Source: an uncultured Oscillibacter sp. (GTDB lineage: Bacteria > Bacillota > Clostridia > Oscillospirales > Oscillospiraceae). Taken from it: a stretch of DNA of 64,000 nt. The first letter of the stretch is position 1, and each line of letters opens with the position of its first letter. The stretch lies in assembly GCA_910583785.1 (NCBI GenBank), contig CAJTZK010000007.1, positions 98,290-162,289 on the forward strand. Direction: 5' to 3'. The position numbers and the translations under genes are program-made. The notes beneath the pieces are model-generated. The model searched no databases. It was not told the origin of the DNA and worked only from the letters and a program-made list of their open reading frames with translations. Shown here piece by piece: positions 43,632 through 52,035 of this stretch.

Positions 43632-45332
43632 ATGCGGAAGACGCGCCGTTTCATTCTATTGGCCTTGTTATTCGCCCTGCTGCTGCCTCTGACGGATACC
43701 GGACGGGCCTCCGCCGCCGGAGGCAGTGGAACCGGGGAGGTGGTGGGTTATTACGCCTCCTGGGCCGCCGCCCAGGGACACACGCCGGACAAGCTCCCGG
43801 CGGAGCGGTTTACGCAGATCAATTACGCCTTCGCCAAAATCGAAGACGGCCGGGCCGCCCTGGGGAACCCGGCCCGGGACGCGGAGAACCTCCGGGAGCT
43901 GGCGGGCCTCCGGCGGCGGAACCCGGATTTAAAGATTGTCCTCTCCCTGGGGGGCTGGGACGATTCCACCGGGTTTTCCGGCGCGGCGGCCTCTCTGGAA
44001 AACCGGAAGGCCTTTTCCCAGTCCTGCGTGGACCTGCTTCTGGCCCACGATTTGGACGGTGTGGACCTGGATTGGGAATACCCCGTCTCCGGCGGAGCCC
44101 CCGGCACAGCCCATCTCCCCCAGGACAAACAGAATTTCACCCTGCTGCTGCGGGAGCTCCGCCAGGCCCTGGACCGGCAGGGGCGCCGGGATGGAAAATC
44201 CTATGTCCTCTCCATCGCCGGGGCGGTGAACGGAGGCTATCTGAACTGCATAGAACCCCGGGAGGTGGCGGAGGCCGTGGACCACATTTTCCTCATGGCC
44301 TATGACCTCCAGGGGCCCTGGGACGCTTACGCGGGCTTCAACGCCCCTCTCCATGCCCCCACGGACGGCCCGCCCCGTTACCACTCCAGCGTGGACAGCG
44401 GCGTTTCCGCCTGGCTGGCCCAGGGTGTTCCGGCGGAAAAGCTGGTACTGGGCATGCCGCTGTACGGGTACATATACCAGGGCGTGTCCAGCCGGAACGG
44501 AGGGCTTTACCAGCCTTTTGAAAGCGCCAAATCCGTCCCCTGGGACCGGGTGAAAGACGAGTACCTAAGCCGCTCCGCCTACCGCCGCTTCCGCCACCAG
44601 GAGGCGGAGGTCCCCTATCTTTACGGAAACCGTGCTTTCCTCTCCTACGACGACCCGGCCTCTATCGCCGCCAAAGCGGACCTGGCCCGGCGGCGGGGCC
44701 TGGGCGGCGTGGGCTTCTGGGAGCTGTCCCAGGACCGGGACGGGGAACTGGTTCAGAGCGCCTGGTCCGCCTGGCACGGCGGGCGTTTCCAGGACGTGCC
44801 CCAGGATGCCTGGTACGCCGGGGCGGTGGAGCGGGTCTGTGCCGCCGGGCTGATGAAAGGCACGGGACCCGGGACCTTCTCCCCCGGGGGGACGGTGACG
44901 CGGGGGCAGACCGCCGCCATCCTCCACCGTCTGGCGGGAGAGCCCGTGGTCCGCGGCTCCTCTTTCTCCGATGTATCCACCTCCGCCTATTACGGCGGGG
45001 CCGTGGCCTGGGCGGCCCGGCGGGGCATTGTGGAGGGCTTCCCCGACGGGACCTTCCGCCCCGATCTCCCGGTGAGCCGCCAACAGCTGGCCGCCATCCT
45101 CTGGCGGTACGCCAAGCTGGAACAGGCGGACAGCGGAGCCCGGGCCGCCCTCCAAGGCTTTCCCGACGCCGGGGAGGTCGGCGGCTACGCCAGGGAGCCC
45201 ATGCGCTGGGCCCTGGCAGAGGGCATTTTGCAGGGGACAAAGGACGGTACCCTCCAGCCCCAGGGCCGGGCCGCCCGGGGCCAGGCCGCCGTGCTGCTGG
45301 AGAGGTTCCAATCGCTGCTGGAGGCGGAATAA
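43632..45332 (+). CDS. Secreted GH18 glycosidase with C-terminal SLH domains
   Basis: 566 residues. Signal peptide (RFILLALLFALLLPL), then a GH18 barrel (about 35-390). It has SLGGWDDSTGFS and the catalytic DGVDLDWEYP with all acidic residues and the proton-donor glutamate, followed by MAYDLQGPWD and VGFWELSQD. Three SLH repeats (about 395-560) follow, for example GFPDGTFRPDLPVSRQQLA. It should cleave beta-1,4 GlcNAc-containing polymers such as chitin, glycan chains or peptidoglycan while attached to the cell surface. The start is ATG 43632 with AAGGAAGGA upstream; a terminator follows. Confidence -1.
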   Translation: MRKTRRFILLALLFALLLPLTDTGRASAAGGSGTGEVVGYYASWAAAQGHTPDKLPAERFTQINYAFAKIEDGRAALGNPARDAENLRELAGLRRRNPDLKIVLSLGGWDDSTGFSGAAASLENRKAFSQSCVDLLLAHDLDGVDLDWEYPVSGGAPGTAHLPQDKQNFTLLLRELRQALDRQGRRDGKSYVLSIAGAVNGGYLNCIEPREVAEAVDHIFLMAYDLQGPWDAYAGFNAPLHAPTDGPPRYHSSVDSGVSAWLAQGVPAEKLVLGMPLYGYIYQGVSSRNGGLYQPFESAKSVPWDRVKDEYLSRSAYRRFRHQEAEVPYLYGNRAFLSYDDPASIAAKADLARRRGLGGVGFWELSQDRDGELVQSAWSAWHGGRFQDVPQDAWYAGAVERVCAAGLMKGTGPGTFSPGGTVTRGQTAAILHRLAGEPVVRGSSFSDVSTSAYYGGAVAWAARRGIVEGFPDGTFRPDLPVSRQQLAAILWRYAKLEQADSGARAALQGFPDAGEVGGYAREPMRWALAEGILQGTKDGTLQPQGRAARGQAAVLLERFQSLLEAE

Positions 45333-45334
45333 AC

Positions 45335-45362
45335 AGGGGCGGGCCTGCGGGCCCGCCCCTCT
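45335..45362 (+). terminator. Terminator after the GH18-SLH gene
   Basis: AGGGGCGGGCC (45335-45345) and GGCCCGCCCCT (45350-45360); no strong T-tract. Confidence -1.
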
Positions 45363-45398
45363 GGATTTCTTTTGCTGAAAAGGCGGCCCGGCGGAGAG

Positions 45399-45480
45399 CG
45401 TCCTATCCAGAGATGCTTTCCTGTAGGGCCGGGCCGATGGACCCGTTCCTTCGCCGCGTTCCGCCTATTCAATGCGCGGC
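45399..45480 (+). repeat. Intergenic palindromic repeat, copy C
   Basis: Same orientation as copy B. The core CGCCGCGTTCCGCCTATTCA (45452-45471) differs from copies A and B by one base. Upstream it has ATGCTTTCCTGTAGGGC and a partly decayed hairpin arm. It sits just before the barnase gene, with copy B just after the barstar gene. Confidence -1.
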
Positions 45481-45568
45481 CTGGACCCGCCCGGCCTGGC
45501 GAAAGCGCTTGCCTCTTTCCGCCGGAGCTGGTATACTGTCTCCATCAACAGAAAGAAGGATGATGGAT

Positions 45569-46261
45569 ATGAAACGCTGGCTTAGCGGCCTGCTGGCCGC
45601 TTTGGCCCTGTTCTCCCTGACCGCCTGCGGCGGCGTGGTCCCGGCGGACGCGCCGGAGGAGGGCCAATTTGAGGACGCCAAGATCGACCTCCCCACCGAG
45701 GAAGACGGCGGGGGCCTGGAAGACAACGGACCGGAGGAGTCCCCAGAGGGAGAAGGCGTCTCCGTAACAGAGGACCCGGAAACTGGGGACCTGGTGCTTT
45801 CCGGTGTTGTCAGCGGCTGGTCAAACCCGGACCTTCCAGAGCTCGTGGAACCCATGCCGGAAACGGAGGACCCGCCGGAGGACGGTTCCTCCGGGGAACG
45901 CGCCCTCCCGGAGGACGGGACCTATACCTCCAAGGAGGACGTGGCCCTCTACATCCACACCTATGGCCGCCTGCCGGACAACTTCATCACGAAGAAGGAG
46001 GCCCAGGCCCTGGGCTGGCCCGGCGGGAGCCTGGAGCCCTATGCCCCGGGCATGTGCATCGGCGGGAACCGTTTCGGGAACTACGAGGGGCTCTTGCCGG
46101 AGGCCAAGGGACGGACCTATACGGAGTGCGACATTGACACCCTGGGGGCCCGGAGCCGGGGAGCCAAGCGGATCGTCTTCTCCAACGACGGACTGATTTA
46201 CTATACCGGGGACCACTACGAGTCTTTCCAGCTGCTGTATGGAGATGAAGACGATGGCTGA
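45569..46261 (+). CDS. Barnase-family ribonuclease with lipoprotein signal
   Basis: 230 residues. An N-terminal lipoprotein signal (MKRWLSGLLAALALFSLTAC) and an acidic linker of about 100 residues precede a C-terminal barnase domain (about 125-230): SKEDVALYIHTYGRLPDNFI, TKKEAQALGW, GNRFGNYEGLLP. The catalytic residues of barnase are all aligned: Glu in YTECDI, Arg in KRIVFSNDG, His in GDHYESF (equivalents of Glu73, Arg87, His102); the substrate lysine is Arg. It should cleave RNA outside the membrane, for nutrition or against competitors. The barstar gene overlaps its end by eight bases. The start is ATG 45569, nine bases after AAGGA; ATGs at 45560 and 45563 are possible. Confidence -1.
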   Translation: MKRWLSGLLAALALFSLTACGGVVPADAPEEGQFEDAKIDLPTEEDGGGLEDNGPEESPEGEGVSVTEDPETGDLVLSGVVSGWSNPDLPELVEPMPETEDPPEDGSSGERALPEDGTYTSKEDVALYIHTYGRLPDNFITKKEAQALGWPGGSLEPYAPGMCIGGNRFGNYEGLLPEAKGRTYTECDIDTLGARSRGAKRIVFSNDGLIYYTGDHYESFQLLYGDEDDG

Positions 46262-46523
46262 GATCGTATTGGACGGGTTGGAAATCCGGTCCGTGGAGGA
46301 GGTCCACGACCGCTTTGCCCGGGTCCTGGCCCTGCCGGAGTGGTACGGGCGGAACCTGGACGCCCTCTTCGACTGCCTCACGGACCTGGGAGAGCCCGTA
46401 ACGGTCCGCCTCCTCCACCGGGAGGCCTTGGAGGAGCAGCTGGGCCGCCGGGGGCGGGCCCTGGCCCGCCTGCTCCGCCGGGCGGCGGCGGAAAATCCCC
46501 AGGTGACCCTTTCGGAGGAGTGA
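46254..46523 (+). CDS. Barstar-family ribonuclease inhibitor
   Basis: 89 residues, the exact length of barstar. ALPEWYGRNLDALFDCLTDL matches the barnase-binding helix region of barstar, and the N-terminal strand IVLDGLEIRSVEEVHDRF also fits. As a cytoplasmic protein it should neutralise barnase before export. ATG 46254 is chosen because GGAGATGAAG lies upstream; the gene overlaps the barnase stop by eight bases, giving coupled translation. The last residues (NPQVTLSEE) correspond to the final beta strand. Confidence -1.
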   Translation: MAEIVLDGLEIRSVEEVHDRFARVLALPEWYGRNLDALFDCLTDLGEPVTVRLLHREALEEQLGRRGRALARLLRRAAAENPQVTLSEE

Positions 46524-46530
46524 GCGGAAC

Positions 46531-46619
46531 AGAGCGTGTCCCATTGGGAGATGTAATCCTACAGGGGCGGACCGATGTGTCCGCCCCTGCGCCGCGTTCC
46601 GCCTATCCAATGCGCCACC
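46531..46619 (+). repeat. Intergenic palindromic repeat, copy B
   Basis: Contains the hairpin AGGGGCGGACCGATGTGTCC GCCCCT followed by the conserved tail CGCCGCGTTCCGCCTATCCA (46590-46609). It shares a 39-base exact match with copy A (37126-37164, opposite orientation). It begins a few bases after the barstar stop. Confidence -1.
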
Positions 46620-46730
46620 GGACATCCCCCGGAAAATTCCCCCTTTTCAGCCGCCCTTTCCTGTGCTATACTAAAGGGCACTGAGCTTTGGCCACCCCGG
46701 TGGACCAACTCCTGAAAGGACGCGTTTGCT

Positions 46731-47615
46731 ATGAATCAACGTTACGCCCTCCCCTTGACAGCGGCCCTGGGCGGGGCCGCCGCCTGCGTGCTGCGGCTGC
46801 TGCAAAACCACACTGGTTACGAGGCGGGCTCCGGCCTCCCCATTCCCGGCAACCCCGCGGCCCTGGCCCTGGCGGTCCTGCTGGCTGGCCTGGCCGCCGC
46901 CCTGGCCCTGATGGCCCGGCTCCTCCCGGCGGAGGAGGACCCCGGCCCCGTTCTGCCCAGGGATTTCTCCACGGAGAACGCCGGGCTGCTGGCCATTCCC
47001 ATGTGCGGCGTGTTCCTGCTGGCCCTCAGCGGCCTCAGCGACCTGGCGGAGAGCGTCTCCCTGCTGCCGGAGGGCCTGGTTTCCTCCCAGCACGCCATCT
47101 ACGGCATCCTCCGGGCCGGGGGGCTGGGCTTCTCCCCCCAAGGGCAGATGCTGCTGGGGGCGCTGACCCTGGCCGCCGCCGTCTCCCTGTTCCCGGTGCT
47201 GGCGGGCTGCCGCCGCCGGGAGGGCGGGCCCCGGCACAAGGCCCCCGCCGCCATCACCCTTCTGCCCGTGGCGGCCCTGGTGGTGAGGCTGGTGCTGACT
47301 TACCGCATCGACTCGGTGAACCCCTCTTTGACCATGTATTACGTGGAGCTGCTGGCCCTGGTGTTCATGACCCTGGGATTTTACCGTCTCAGCTCTTTTG
47401 CCTTCCAGGCGGGGCGGACCCGCCGCTTCGGGTTCTACGCCGCCGGGGCCCTGGTCCTCTGCGCCGCCTCCCTGGCGGACGGCAGCGCGTACCTCTCCTC
47501 CCTTCTCCTCTATGCCGGAGGGGCCCTGTCCCTGACGGGCTTTTTGCTGCTTCGCATTGCCAACGGTCTGGAGGCCGAGGCGGACGACGGCACCATCATT
47601 GGGCCAGCGGAGTAA
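46731..47615 (+). CDS. Multi-pass membrane protein, unknown
   Basis: 294 residues with about seven hydrophobic helices, alanine- and leucine-rich (for example PAALALAVLLAGLAAALALM near 45-65). No enzymatic motif is seen, and the charged loops are short. ATG 46731 has GAAAGGA upstream. It stands alone between copy B of the repeat and a bidirectional terminator. I do not recognise the family. Confidence -1.
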   Translation: MNQRYALPLTAALGGAAACVLRLLQNHTGYEAGSGLPIPGNPAALALAVLLAGLAAALALMARLLPAEEDPGPVLPRDFSTENAGLLAIPMCGVFLLALSGLSDLAESVSLLPEGLVSSQHAIYGILRAGGLGFSPQGQMLLGALTLAAAVSLFPVLAGCRRREGGPRHKAPAAITLLPVAALVVRLVLTYRIDSVNPSLTMYYVELLALVFMTLGFYRLSSFAFQAGRTRRFGFYAAGALVLCAASLADGSAYLSSLLLYAGGALSLTGFLLLRIANGLEAEADDGTIIGPAE

Positions 47616-47720
47616 GCGGATACCCGCGGGGACGACCCCGCAAAAGAGGGCTCCCCTCTCCTTGGCCGCCGCACGCCGGAGCCAGCGGAAAAGAGCGGGA
47701 GGCCGCTCAACGGACACTGG

Positions 47721-47780
47721 AAAATGCCTGCCATAACCAACAGTCCCAAAGGACTGTCCTGTTTATGGCGGGCATTTTTT
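47721..47780. terminator. Bidirectional terminator between convergent genes
   Basis: AAAATGCCTGCCATAA and TTATGGCGGGCATTTTTT form a long stem with an inner hairpin (ACAGTCC...GGACTGT). It serves the plus-strand membrane protein and the minus-strand glycosyltransferase, whose stop lies at its edge. Confidence -1.
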
Positions 47781-48861
47781 ACGTTGCACGCTCTGAAAGG
47801 GCCTGAAAGAACGCCCGGTTGTGATGGACCGCTGGAGAATCCGGGTTGCAGGAAGCCGCCAGCTCGTTAAACGTTTCCGCCCGTTTCTGGTCGCCCAGGC
47901 GGCTGTAGCAGACACACAGCTGGATGCAGGGCAGGTAGCCGTAGCAGTCCGGTGAGACAAAGCCGCCCCGGCGGTCCTCCCGGGTGCAGGTCAAAGCCAG
48001 GGCGTACCAGTAGGCCGCCTCCCGGTACTTTTCTTTCTGGAAAAACCAGAGGCCGATTTCACAGCAAGCCTCGGCCCGGGGCAGGTCATACGCAAAGGTC
48101 CGGCACAGCGCCTCCAGGGCCGCCTGGTCATGGCCCAATTGCTTGTGGCAATAGGCACAGTGGCAGCAGGCGTCGATGTTGTTCTCCACCCATCCTTGGC
48201 CGCCCTCCAAAAACCGCCCGAAGACGTCCAGGGCTTCCTCCCAGCATTGGTGGTAATAGAGTTCCCGGCCAAAGTAGAACTGGTGGCGGGGCTCCAGTTC
48301 CTTTCCGGCGTCCAGCTGCGCCCGGTAAATCCGCAGGTTCCGGTCCGGGTCGGAGGGGCGGGTCTTGCGGTGCGTCACAGCAAAGTCCGCATAAAGGACC
48401 TTCCCCATGGGCGTAACCGCCTCGTGGACAGCCCCTGTCCAGTTCATACCCGCCCGGTTTTTGATCAGGCGCTCCCGGTAGTAAGAGAAGGTCACGCGGC
48501 CGTTCCCGTCAAAGCCCGTGTGATAGGGCGCCATGACCACGGAAACCGCAGGGTCCAGGGTCTCCTTTAATGCCTGGAACGCCTTTTGGTCCTCCTCCAG
48601 GAGCACGTCGTCGGCGTCCAGCCACATACAGTAGTCCATAGACGCGTGGGAGAAGGACTCGTTCCGCGCGGCGGCGAAATCGTCCCGCCAGGGGAAATCA
48701 AAAATCAAATCGGTAAACCGGGCGGCGGCCTCCTTTGTATGGTCCGTGGAACCTGTGTCCACAATGACGATCTCGTCTACCAGGCGGGATACGCTTTCCA
48801 GGCACCGCCCCAGCACGTCCTCCTCGTTTTTTACAATCATGCACAGACTGACGCTCGCCAT
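47779..48861 (-). CDS. Family 2 glycosyltransferase with TPR-like C-terminal half
   Basis: 360 residues. The GT2 domain (1-about 215) has SLCMIVKNEEDVLGRCLESV, VDTGSTDHT and the metal-binding MWLDADD. The rest is helical with TPR-like repeats (FYFGRELYYHQCWEEALDVF, CHCAYCHKQLGHDQAALEAL), as in SunS/SgtA-type protein glycosyltransferases. It is cytoplasmic and transfers a sugar from a nucleotide donor. The two collagen-like genes lie immediately upstream on the same strand, and their Thr-rich Gly-X-Thr triplets are natural acceptors, like C. difficile SgtA with BclA3. That pairing is inference. The start is ATG 48861 with AAAGGAGG upstream. Confidence -1.
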   Translation of the reverse strand: MASVSLCMIVKNEEDVLGRCLESVSRLVDEIVIVDTGSTDHTKEAAARFTDLIFDFPWRDDFAAARNESFSHASMDYCMWLDADDVLLEEDQKAFQALKETLDPAVSVVMAPYHTGFDGNGRVTFSYYRERLIKNRAGMNWTGAVHEAVTPMGKVLYADFAVTHRKTRPSDPDRNLRIYRAQLDAGKELEPRHQFYFGRELYYHQCWEEALDVFGRFLEGGQGWVENNIDACCHCAYCHKQLGHDQAALEALCRTFAYDLPRAEACCEIGLWFFQKEKYREAAYWYALALTCTREDRRGGFVSPDCYGYLPCIQLCVCYSRLGDQKRAETFNELAASCNPDSPAVHHNRAFFQALSERAT

Positions 48862-48893
48862 AGTGAAGCCTCCTTTGGATTCGTCATGAGATG

Positions 48894-48921
48894 ACTCCCG
48901 CCGATGAATATCGGCGGGAGT
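48894..48921. repeat. Hairpin between the collagen-like and glycosyltransferase genes
   Basis: ACTCCCGCCGA (48894-48904) and TCGGCGGGAGT (48911-48921) around TGAATA. It may be a terminator or a processing stem reducing expression of the glycosyltransferase. Confidence -1.
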
Positions 48922-48958
48922 ATATGGTTTTGACTTTGCAGGCTTGCGTTTACTCTTC

Positions 48959-50041
48959 TTAGGACTCCAATTCGCCTTCTATTTCGTGCTCTGGGAGGTT
49001 TACCAAGTCCGGCCCGCTCAGCCGGATGATGGTCAGGGAGGCCCCGGCCCCTCCGCCCACCAGGACGGCGGCCCCGGCAAGCGTGAGCGGGTACATCTGA
49101 AGGGAGATAGTAGAATTCGCGGTCAGATTAACCGTGATTTGATTCTCAAATCTGGAGGTGGCGACACTAGGGGCGATGGTGGAAGCGGTGTTGTTGGCGC
49201 CGTTGATCACCAGCCGGGTTCCCATCAGCAGGGCCAGCGTGGTATTCACGTGGTAAGAAATCTGATAGGTGCCCGCCTCGGCCACGGTGAACACCGTGTT
49301 GCCGGAATTGGCGGTAATATTGGGGGGCAGAACCTGGGCGTTGGGCAGAGGGATGGGGGTGCCGCTTACCGCCACCGAGAGGGTGCTGCCCTGGGTGTTG
49401 GCGGCAAAGGCGGCGGTAAGTCCGGGACTGGTGGCCCCGGTGGGTCCGGCGGTCCCGGCGGCGCCTGTGGCGCCCACAGGCCCTGCCAGTCCGGCTGCCC
49501 CGGCAGGACCAGCCGCGCCGTCCGGCCCGGTGGGACCCGCAGGCCCGGTGGGGCCCATTCCGCCCGGCGCGCCGGGACCACCCGTAGCGCCCGTTACGCC
49601 TTGAGGGCCTTCCGGCCCAGTGGGGCCAGTGGGGCCCGGCGCTCCAGAGGGGCCTTCTGGCCCGGTGGGGCCGGTGGGCCCGGTGGGCCCAGTGGGGCCT
49701 TCAGCAGGTCCCGCAGGACCAGCGGGGCCTTCCGGGCCAGCGGGGCCGGGAAGAATAGGAGCCTTCATGGCCGCGCTCAGCTTAGAGGCCAGCAGCGCCT
49801 GCTGCTCCATCACGCCGGACAGGGTATCCTGTACGCTCCGGTTGACGTTCATGACCTCCTCAAACGCGGCAGCCTCTTCCAGGCCCGGCAAGGTGCCCAG
49901 GACATATTGCAGCTTTTCGCCCTCGGCGTTGAGGATGTGGCTCAGGCTGAGCTCCTCCGCTGCAATGGAGGAGATGATTTCATTGAGGCTCCCCTCCCGG
50001 GTCAGCGGGGGATCTATCTGGGGAAACGTAGGCATTGACAT
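48959..50041 (-). CDS. Collagen-like protein 1 (BclA-like)
   Basis: 360 residues in three parts. The N-terminal helical domain (about 1-90) contains REGSLNEIISSIAAEELSLS and HILNAEGEKLQYVLGTLPG. A Gly-X-Y region (about 98-205) is rich in GPT, GPA and GAT triplets, with one interruption (GPAEGPT). A C-terminal beta domain of about 150 residues (TVFTVAEAGTYQISYHVNTT) resembles the BclA trimerisation domain. Such proteins form filaments on spore exosporia or are phage fibres. No signal peptide is seen, as expected for spore-coat proteins. It lies 13 bases after its paralogue. GGAGGG precedes ATG 50041. Confidence -1.
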   Translation of the reverse strand: MSMPTFPQIDPPLTREGSLNEIISSIAAEELSLSHILNAEGEKLQYVLGTLPGLEEAAAFEEVMNVNRSVQDTLSGVMEQQALLASKLSAAMKAPILPGPAGPEGPAGPAGPAEGPTGPTGPTGPTGPEGPSGAPGPTGPTGPEGPQGVTGATGGPGAPGGMGPTGPAGPTGPDGAAGPAGAAGLAGPVGATGAAGTAGPTGATSPGLTAAFAANTQGSTLSVAVSGTPIPLPNAQVLPPNITANSGNTVFTVAEAGTYQISYHVNTTLALLMGTRLVINGANNTASTIAPSVATSRFENQITVNLTANSTISLQMYPLTLAGAAVLVGGGAGASLTIIRLSGPDLVNLPEHEIEGELES

Positions 50042-50054
50042 GAGACATCCCTCC

Positions 50055-51086
50055 TCAGCTCAGGCGGGTGATGGACAGGGACGCTCCGGCGGAGCCAGGC
50101 AGCAGCGTGGCCGAGCCCAGGAGGCCGTACATTTGCAGGGTAATGGTATCCCCCGCGCTCAGGTCCACGATAATCTCGTTGGAGAAATGGCTCAGGGACA
50201 GAGAAGGCGCCACGGTGGAAGCCTGATTCGGCGTATTGTTAATCAGCAGCCGGGTGCCGCTGGCCAGGGCCGTGGAGGTGTTGAGATTATAGGCCAGCCG
50301 GTAGCGGCCGGGGGTGTTCACGGTAAACACGGTATTCGCCCCATTTACCGTAATGTCCGGAGGCAGCACCTGGCTGTTCGGCAGGGGGACCGGGACACCC
50401 AATACGACGACAGGCAGAAGGGAACCGCTGGTATTGGCGGCAAAAGCGGAGGTGGCGGTGACACTGGGTCCGGTGGGACCAGCGGGCCCGGTGGCCCCGG
50501 TGGCTCCGGTGGCTCCGGCCGCGCCCGTGGCCCCCGCCGCGCCAGCAGGGCCCGTGGCCCCCGCCGCGCCAGTGGGCCCGGTGGGTCCGGTGGGACCCGC
50601 AGGCCCGGTGGGACCCGTAGCGCCAGTGGCCCCGTCAATGCCAGAAGAGCCTTCCGGGCCGGCAGGTCCGGTAGCGCCCGTCGCTCCGGCCGCTCCTGTG
50701 GCGCCTGTCGCTCCCGTGGCTCCAGTAGCCCCGGCAGGACCGCCCGCAGGGCCCGTAGGGCCCGTAGGGCCAGTGGGACCAGTGGGACCCTGCATGGGAG
50801 AGGCCGCCAGCGCGCCCTGCATTTTCGATTTCAGGAAGAGCTGGTTCTGCACGGCGGCCTCCAGCATGCTGCGGACGCTCTCGTTGGCGGCCAGCACGTC
50901 GCTGACCGTGGCGGGAGGACCGCTGAGGCCCGGAAGCGTACCTAGGATATATTGCAGTTTCTCGCCTTCCGCATTGAGAATGTGGCTCAGGCCCAGCTCC
51001 TCCATGGCGATGGAGGAGAGAATCTGGTTAACCGCATCCTCCCGCTGGAGGGGCGGGTCAATCTTGGGAAAACTTGGCATGGACAT
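50055..51086 (-). CDS. Collagen-like protein 2 (BclA-like)
   Basis: 343-residue paralogue of the adjacent collagen-like protein with the same order: an N-terminal domain starting MSMPSFPKIDPPLQREDAVN and containing LSHILNAEGEKLQYILGTLP, a Gly-X-Y region (about 97-210, GPT/GAT-rich, interrupted by GPAGGPAG), and a C-terminal beta domain (TVFTVNTPGRYRLAYNLNTS). N- and C-terminal domains are more conserved than the repeat, consistent with duplication followed by repeat turnover. It is first in the cluster; AAAGGAG precedes ATG 51086. The EF-P gene at 14218 could assist translation of the proline-rich stretch. Confidence -1.
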   Translation of the reverse strand: MSMPSFPKIDPPLQREDAVNQILSSIAMEELGLSHILNAEGEKLQYILGTLPGLSGPPATVSDVLAANESVRSMLEAAVQNQLFLKSKMQGALAASPMQGPTGPTGPTGPTGPAGGPAGATGATGATGATGAAGATGATGPAGPEGSSGIDGATGATGPTGPAGPTGPTGPTGAAGATGPAGAAGATGAAGATGATGATGPAGPTGPSVTATSAFAANTSGSLLPVVVLGVPVPLPNSQVLPPDITVNGANTVFTVNTPGRYRLAYNLNTSTALASGTRLLINNTPNQASTVAPSLSLSHFSNEIIVDLSAGDTITLQMYGLLGSATLLPGSAGASLSITRLS

Positions 51087-51725
51087 AAAAATGTGTCTCC
51101 TTTCAAGCCTTGGGCGCAGGCCGGGTTATAACCAGCCTATCAGATGAAGCAGCCGGCTCCTCCGGCGCAGCGCCCGCAGCATTCTATGCGCCTGCCGGAC
51201 CCCGGGTTCCGGCGGCACAGGCCACTTCCTTCCGCATAAACTGGAACGGCGGCAGGACCTCCCCCGCCGCGCGGATCCGTTCCGGCCCATCCCCGCTGCT
51301 CCACAGGCAGAGGCCCGTTCCAGTTCCCCGTTACAGCGGCCGGACTCCAGCGGCCCTCGCCGCCCTCCGGGGGATTCCGCCCCGGTTCTTTCCCAGGTCC
51401 GGTTCCATATACAGGGCGCCACACTGTAAAAACTGCCCTTCTGCTGGCAATCCGGCGGGAAATACTCCGTGGAACCCAGGCTGCCGCTTATCCTGGAAGC
51501 CGCAGAACCGCTTGGGGCGGGGCCTCCGCCGGAAGGGGCGCACCCCCGGGCAGATGCAGCGCAAGCCGGGGAAGGGCCTGGAACTTTGGTGCATAAAACC
51601 GGGAGCCTTGCCGCGCCAAGGCTCCCGGGCAAAAGGCGGTCCTGCCCGATGAAACAGCCGGCGGCCGTTTGTACAAATCAGCCAGGCCGTGTTCCCAGCT
51701 TAGGTACCGGAGAGGAGGGCTGAGC
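51087..51725. other. Non-coding interval upstream of the collagen cluster
   Basis: About 640 bases between the collagen-like genes and the phage-type genes. Open frames here lack ribosome binding sites and recognisable motifs. A perfect hairpin GGGAGCCTTG/CAAGGCTCCC lies at 51601-51626. Promoters for both directions must lie here, but no clear sigma-A hexamers were seen; sporulation-type promoters cannot be excluded. Confidence -1.
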
Positions 51726-52010
51726 ATGGAAGTGACGATTAACGCGGATACCCTAATTACCTTGGCGCAACTTTTGACCGCGCTGGGTGTGATTGGCGGC
51801 GTGGTCCTCTGGTGCTTCAAGTTTGTCCAGCGGAGCAAGAGACAGCACGAGGAACTCAAAGCCATCCGCAGGGAGCAGACCCTGATCTGCTATGGGCTGC
51901 TGGCCTGTTTGCAGGGGCTCAAGGAGCAGGGCTGCAACGGCCCGGTTACAGAGGCCATGAACAGGCTAGAGGAACACCTCAATCAGGCCGCGCATGACGA
52001 AGAATCTTAA
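51726..52010 (+). CDS. Phage-type single-pass membrane protein upstream of holin
   Basis: 94 residues. One membrane helix (about 10-32, LITLAQLLTALGVIGGVVLW) is followed by a basic segment and a helical tail (REQTLICYGLLACLQGLKEQ, GCNGPVTEAMNRLEEHLNQA). I recall the same tail in prophages of Clostridia, always next to a holin. The role is unknown; sometimes it is mis-annotated as a transporter. ATG 51726 follows GGAGAGGAGG. The holin gene starts 26 bases after its stop. Confidence -1.
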   Translation: MEVTINADTLITLAQLLTALGVIGGVVLWCFKFVQRSKRQHEELKAIRREQTLICYGLLACLQGLKEQGCNGPVTEAMNRLEEHLNQAAHDEES

Positions 52011-52035
52011 ATGACGGAAAGGCAGGGTCATCATT

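Noticed and set aside
47801..48416. Second coding region opposite the glycosyltransferase
   Set aside because: Plus-strand frames are Pro/Arg-rich shadows of the minus-strand gene.
49390..50810. Apparent DNA tandem repeats resembling a CRISPR or satellite
   Set aside because: They are the Gly-X-Y codon repeats of the collagen-like genes; no spacer pattern and no cas genes. No CRISPR array was seen in the window.
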